DNA from: Methyloceanibacter sp.
Lineage (GTDB): Bacteria > Pseudomonadota > Alphaproteobacteria > Rhizobiales > Methyloligellaceae
Direction: 5' to 3'
DNA: 8,276 nucleotides
NCBI GenBank assembly: GCA_016649675.1
Contig: JAENXG010000101.1
Span: 1-8,276, forward strand
The notes under the pieces are model-generated. The model searched no databases, had not been told where the DNA came from, and saw only the letters and a program-made list of their open reading frames with translations. The translations under genes were made by a program, and so were the position numbers. Shown here piece by piece: positions 6,065 through 8,276 of this stretch. Each line of letters begins with the position of its first letter. Within the stretch, counting starts at the first letter, position 1.

Positions 6065-6262
6065 ATGGCACTCCCGAAGATTGTCCTGCGTGGCAGGAAG
6101 ATCATTCTCCTGAGTGGCTTCAAGAACGGAGCCAAGGACAAGAGCACCAAGCATCGCGGCCTCGTTGTCGACGCCGAGGATAAGCTGCGGCAAGCCGCCC
6201 AGCTGAATCCCGACGCGGTCGCCTTTGGCTACGTCGCCGGCGAGTGGATTGCAGCGGCCTGA
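6065..6262 (+). CDS. Small basic protein of unknown function (65 aa)
   Basis: The 65-residue product begins MALPKIVLRGRKI and has seven Lys and four Arg against six acidic residues, mostly in the first 42 residues, giving a net positive charge. There is no signal peptide and no membrane helix. The C-terminal half is mildly hydrophobic with two aromatic positions (Y56, W61). I recognise no family. Evidence for a real gene is the AGGAGGT at 6055-6061, an ATG start, about 78 percent G or C at third codon positions as in neighbouring genes, and its isolated position with its own leader. It is convergent with the beta-propeller gene, with 66 bases between their stops. A nucleic-acid-binding or regulatory role could fit the charge, but nothing specific supports it. 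Confidence 0.55.
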   Translation: MALPKIVLRGRKIILLSGFKNGAKDKSTKHRGLVVDAEDKLRQAAQLNPDAVAFGYVAGEWIAAA

Positions 6263-6328
6263 ACGCGTTGCGGTGCTGACCGACACGATTTGCTAACGGC
6301 ATTTCTGCGCGCGATGGGCGCTGACGGC

Positions 6329-7315
6329 TCACTTCGGTGAGATAGCAACGCCCCAGGGCGACGAGCCGACGGCGATCGACTTCACCACCGTAAGGCTGGG
6401 CACGTCGATCACCGAGACATCGTTGCTGTTGCCGTTGGTCACGAACAGCAGCGCCTCGTCGGCCGTGAAGGCAAGCTGCCAGACCCGCTGGCCGACCAGC
6501 AGGTATTTTTCCACCTCGAAGGTCTTGGCGTTCACCACGGCCACGCGATTGGCCGGGCCTAAGGCCACAAAGGCCTTGGTGCCATCCTTGGTGATGCGCA
6601 CGCCGACCGGCTGAATCTGCTCCTGCTGCACGCCCGGGATGGCGAAGCCGATGGTCTTGATGATCTTGCGGGTCTTCACGTCGATGACCGACACGGTTCC
6701 GGCCACCTCAGAGCTCACCCATAGCTGACTCCCATCGGCGGTGAACTCGGCGAAGCGCGGCCTTTGCCCGACCAGCACGTTGTCGGTGATCTCATAGGTG
6801 TCGGTGTCGATGAAATGCGCCATGTTGGTGGTTTCAGAGGTGCTGATTACGATCTTCCCGTCGGGGCTCACGCCGACGCCCTCCGGCTCCACGCCCACCT
6901 GCACTTCCGCCACCACCTTTCTCTGCTCGAGGTCGATCACCGTGAGCAGATTGTCGTCCTCATTGGAGACGTAGACCGGACTGCCCGAGGGATGGATGTT
7001 GAGCAGCTCCGGATCGGGCCCCGACGGCAAATCCCCCACGATCTCCCGCTTGGCCACGTCGAGGATCTGCACGGTGTCGTCGTCGCTCGCGCAGATGAGG
7101 AGATACTTGCCGTCCTTGGTCAGGACGATGCCGCGCGGGCGCTGGCCCACCGGAATGGTCTCCTTCACCTCGAGCGTGGCGCTGTCCAGCACGGTGATCG
7201 AGTTTCCCTTCTCGTTGGAGACATAGACGGTGTAGGCCGCAGCCGGATCGGCGGCCGACGCGAGAGCGATGGTGAGTGCGATTGCCCCAGCCAGCCTTGT
7301 TGCGCTGTTAGCCAT
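6329..7315 (-). CDS. Exported YVTN seven-bladed beta-propeller protein, PQQ-dependent catabolism type
   Basis: This 328-residue protein has a signal peptide (residues 1-27, ending A-D-P-A-A-A) and seven YVTN-type repeats whose core strands lie near residues 31-44, 71-86, 114-128, 155-170, 198-212, 248-262 and 290-304; examples are YVSNEKGNSITVLD and FVTNGNSNDVSVID. Between them recur VGQRPRG-type turns and SPDGK or TKDGT loops. This fits the beta-propeller family described as accompanying ABC-type genes in PQQ-dependent alcohol catabolism clusters (TIGR03866 type), and related periplasmic propellers occur in lanthanide-uptake clusters. It is probably periplasmic; exact binding partner or ligand is unknown. 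ATG at 7315-7313 follows GGGAGGG (7330-7325 region) at about nine bases. It begins 30 bases after the stop of the substrate-binding protein gene and is very probably co-transcribed with it. It is the last gene of that unit. Confidence 0.88.
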   Translation of the reverse strand: MANSATRLAGAIALTIALASAADPAAAYTVYVSNEKGNSITVLDSATLEVKETIPVGQRPRGIVLTKDGKYLLICASDDDTVQILDVAKREIVGDLPSGPDPELLNIHPSGSPVYVSNEDDNLLTVIDLEQRKVVAEVQVGVEPEGVGVSPDGKIVISTSETTNMAHFIDTDTYEITDNVLVGQRPRFAEFTADGSQLWVSSEVAGTVSVIDVKTRKIIKTIGFAIPGVQQEQIQPVGVRITKDGTKAFVALGPANRVAVVNAKTFEVEKYLLVGQRVWQLAFTADEALLFVTNGNSNDVSVIDVPSLTVVKSIAVGSSPWGVAISPK

Positions 7316-7345
7316 TTTTACGCGCCCTCCCGGTTACCGCCGCCA

Positions 7346-8276
7346 TTATTGGAACTTGCATTTGCTTTCCGGCTCATCGATGCCGAGCGTATCGACCTCG
7401 GCATGCTCATGCAGAAAGCCCTCTTGCGGCGACATCGACACCGGCAGGTCGGGCCCGGCGACGAGGATCGGCTGGCGGAGCTGACCATCCCATTTGCGGA
7501 ACGTGACTTTCTGTCCCTTGAATGCCGCAAGTCCGAAGTCGTCGCTGCGGAGAAAGGCGTTGACCGCGCCGAACTCACTCGAGCCCACCCGCGTGGTGGC
7601 TTCGCCGACGGCACGCGCGGCAACCCAGGCCTGATAGTCGAGCGGCAGCATGAAGCGCTTGGCAGCACGCTGGAAGCGGTTCTGCATCTGCGTCGCGCCC
7701 CATTGCTCATGCGCCGGATGCCAGCTCATGGCCGTGAGCCCTGCGGTGCCGGCGACCGGCCGAGGGTCCCAAGTGCGGTAGGGAAGATAGGGGCCGAACA
7801 CCTCAGTCTCGTCGGCGACCACCAGGACGTCGTAGTTGGGCGCGCCTTGGGTGAAGACTGGCATTTGCAATTGGATCTGCAGCTGGCCTGAATCGGAGCG
7901 CCGCGCGCCCGGCGTCTCCTTATATTCGCGCTCCTCGACGATGGTGCCGCCGAAACGTTTCGCCGCCCGGTGCAAGGCGTCGAGATAGTCAAGGTCCGCG
8001 GGGAAGACGCCCTTCACCACCAGCCATCGGCTCCATTTCTTCCACACGAGATATTGCGCGAGCGCGTCGGCGAGCATGTCGAGGTCGGGCGCAGTGTGCA
8101 GAACATTGGCGCGGCAATCCTCCTGGCGCAGGCTTACGTCCTCAGCCCTCACGTTGAACAAGAGCACGTCCTGGCCTTTGACGGAGTCAGACAGGCGCAG
8201 CAGGGTCTCGGCCGGCGCATCGACGAGGACGAAATGATGACCGCTCTCCACGAGCTTCGCCAATGCGGCAACGGCA
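7346..8276 (-). CDS. ABC substrate-binding protein, PQQ-dependent alcohol dehydrogenase system (N-terminus beyond right edge)
   Basis: The frame is open from the right edge and gives 309 residues ending at TAA (7348-7346). The TTG at 8263 is an internal Leu, not a start, because the frame continues upstream to the edge. The sequence fits a periplasmic-binding-protein fold of the branched-chain amino-acid receptor type. Features I associate with the PQQ-dependent alcohol dehydrogenase subfamily (TIGR03863 type) are EDCRANVLHTAP (visible residues 52-63), ALAQYLVWKKW (71-81), the SSEFGAVNAFLRSDDFGLAAFKGQK segment near 7505-7590, and SPQEGFLHEHAEVDTLG followed by a terminal ESKCKF. One Cys lies in the first of these and another at the C-terminus. 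Members are usually found with a YVTN propeller, ABC ATPase and permease near quinoprotein alcohol dehydrogenases; only the propeller is present downstream here. Ligand unknown; an alcohol-derived compound, PQQ-related molecule or metal complex are all possible. Confidence 0.88.
   Translation of the reverse strand, partial: AVAALAKLVESGHHFVLVDAPAETLLRLSDSVKGQDVLLFNVRAEDVSLRQEDCRANVLHTAPDLDMLADALAQYLVWKKWSRWLVVKGVFPADLDYLDALHRAAKRFGGTIVEEREYKETPGARRSDSGQLQIQLQMPVFTQGAPNYDVLVVADETEVFGPYLPYRTWDPRPVAGTAGLTAMSWHPAHEQWGATQMQNRFQRAAKRFMLPLDYQAWVAARAVGEATTRVGSSEFGAVNAFLRSDDFGLAAFKGQKVTFRKWDGQLRQPILVAGPDLPVSMSPQEGFLHEHAEVDTLGIDEPESKCKFQ

Noticed and set aside
6029..6286. 85-codon minus-strand frame opposite the small basic protein
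   Set aside because: It begins with GTG without a ribosome binding site, whereas the plus-strand frame has AGGAGGT and ATG.
6328..6341. CTCAC-TTCG-GTGAG hairpin at the end of the beta-propeller gene
   Set aside because: The C(UUCG)G form is stable on the plus strand, but the stem is only 5 bp, overlaps the last codons of the minus-strand gene and has no T-run, so a terminator call is not supported.
6764..7891. 375-codon plus-strand reading frame
   Set aside because: It is antisense to two well-recognised genes (beta-propeller and substrate-binding protein) and crosses their junction.

Overview
The window reads as chromosome from a high-G+C alphaproteobacterium, most likely of the order Hyphomicrobiales (Rhizobiales). 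The reasons are strong G/C third-position bias in every credible gene, the match of several products to families common in that order, and a palindromic repeat at 851-896 whose arms resemble a dispersed intergenic element I remember from Bradyrhizobium-like genomes. No exact species can be named from the sequence.

Left block (1-2600, minus strand). Three genes run leftward: a Tat-exported arylsulfatase (897-2600), a four-helix small membrane protein (377-745), and the N-terminal part of an exported HAD-superfamily phosphatase-like protein that runs off the window at position 1. The palindromic repeat abuts the sulfatase stop codon. A 256-base divergent gap separates the sulfatase from an outer-membrane protein of the SphA / phenol meta-pathway (COG4313) family at 2857-3828 on the plus strand. 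The divergent pair could handle a sulfated or aromatic substrate, with the outer-membrane protein for entry and the sulfatase for periplasmic desulfation; that is inference.

Middle block (3829-5863, plus strand). A gene for a secreted Gly/Ala/Tyr-rich protein (3962-4651) is interrupted by one in-frame TAG at 4244-4246, with the frame open on both sides. It is annotated as a pseudogene or a readthrough candidate. A 249-base gap with two strong inverted repeats follows, then an intact extended short-chain dehydrogenase / NAD-dependent epimerase (4901-5863).

Right block (5864-8276). A small basic protein of unknown function (6065-6262, plus) has a near-perfect ribosome binding site. It converges on two minus-strand genes: a seven-bladed YVTN beta-propeller protein (6329-7315) and, 30 bases upstream of it, the substrate-binding protein of an ABC system (7346 to beyond the right edge). 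Both match the families found with PQQ-dependent alcohol dehydrogenases (ped-type clusters, with relatives in lanthanide-dependent methylotrophy clusters). The ABC ATPase and permease genes that often follow are not downstream here, so the propeller gene closes this transcription unit.

Most genes encode exported or envelope proteins. I found no RNA gene, CRISPR array, insertion sequence or prophage. The points most worth a second look are the amber-interrupted exported protein, the shortened PQQ-linked pair, and the inverted repeats placed just upstream of two ribosome binding sites.
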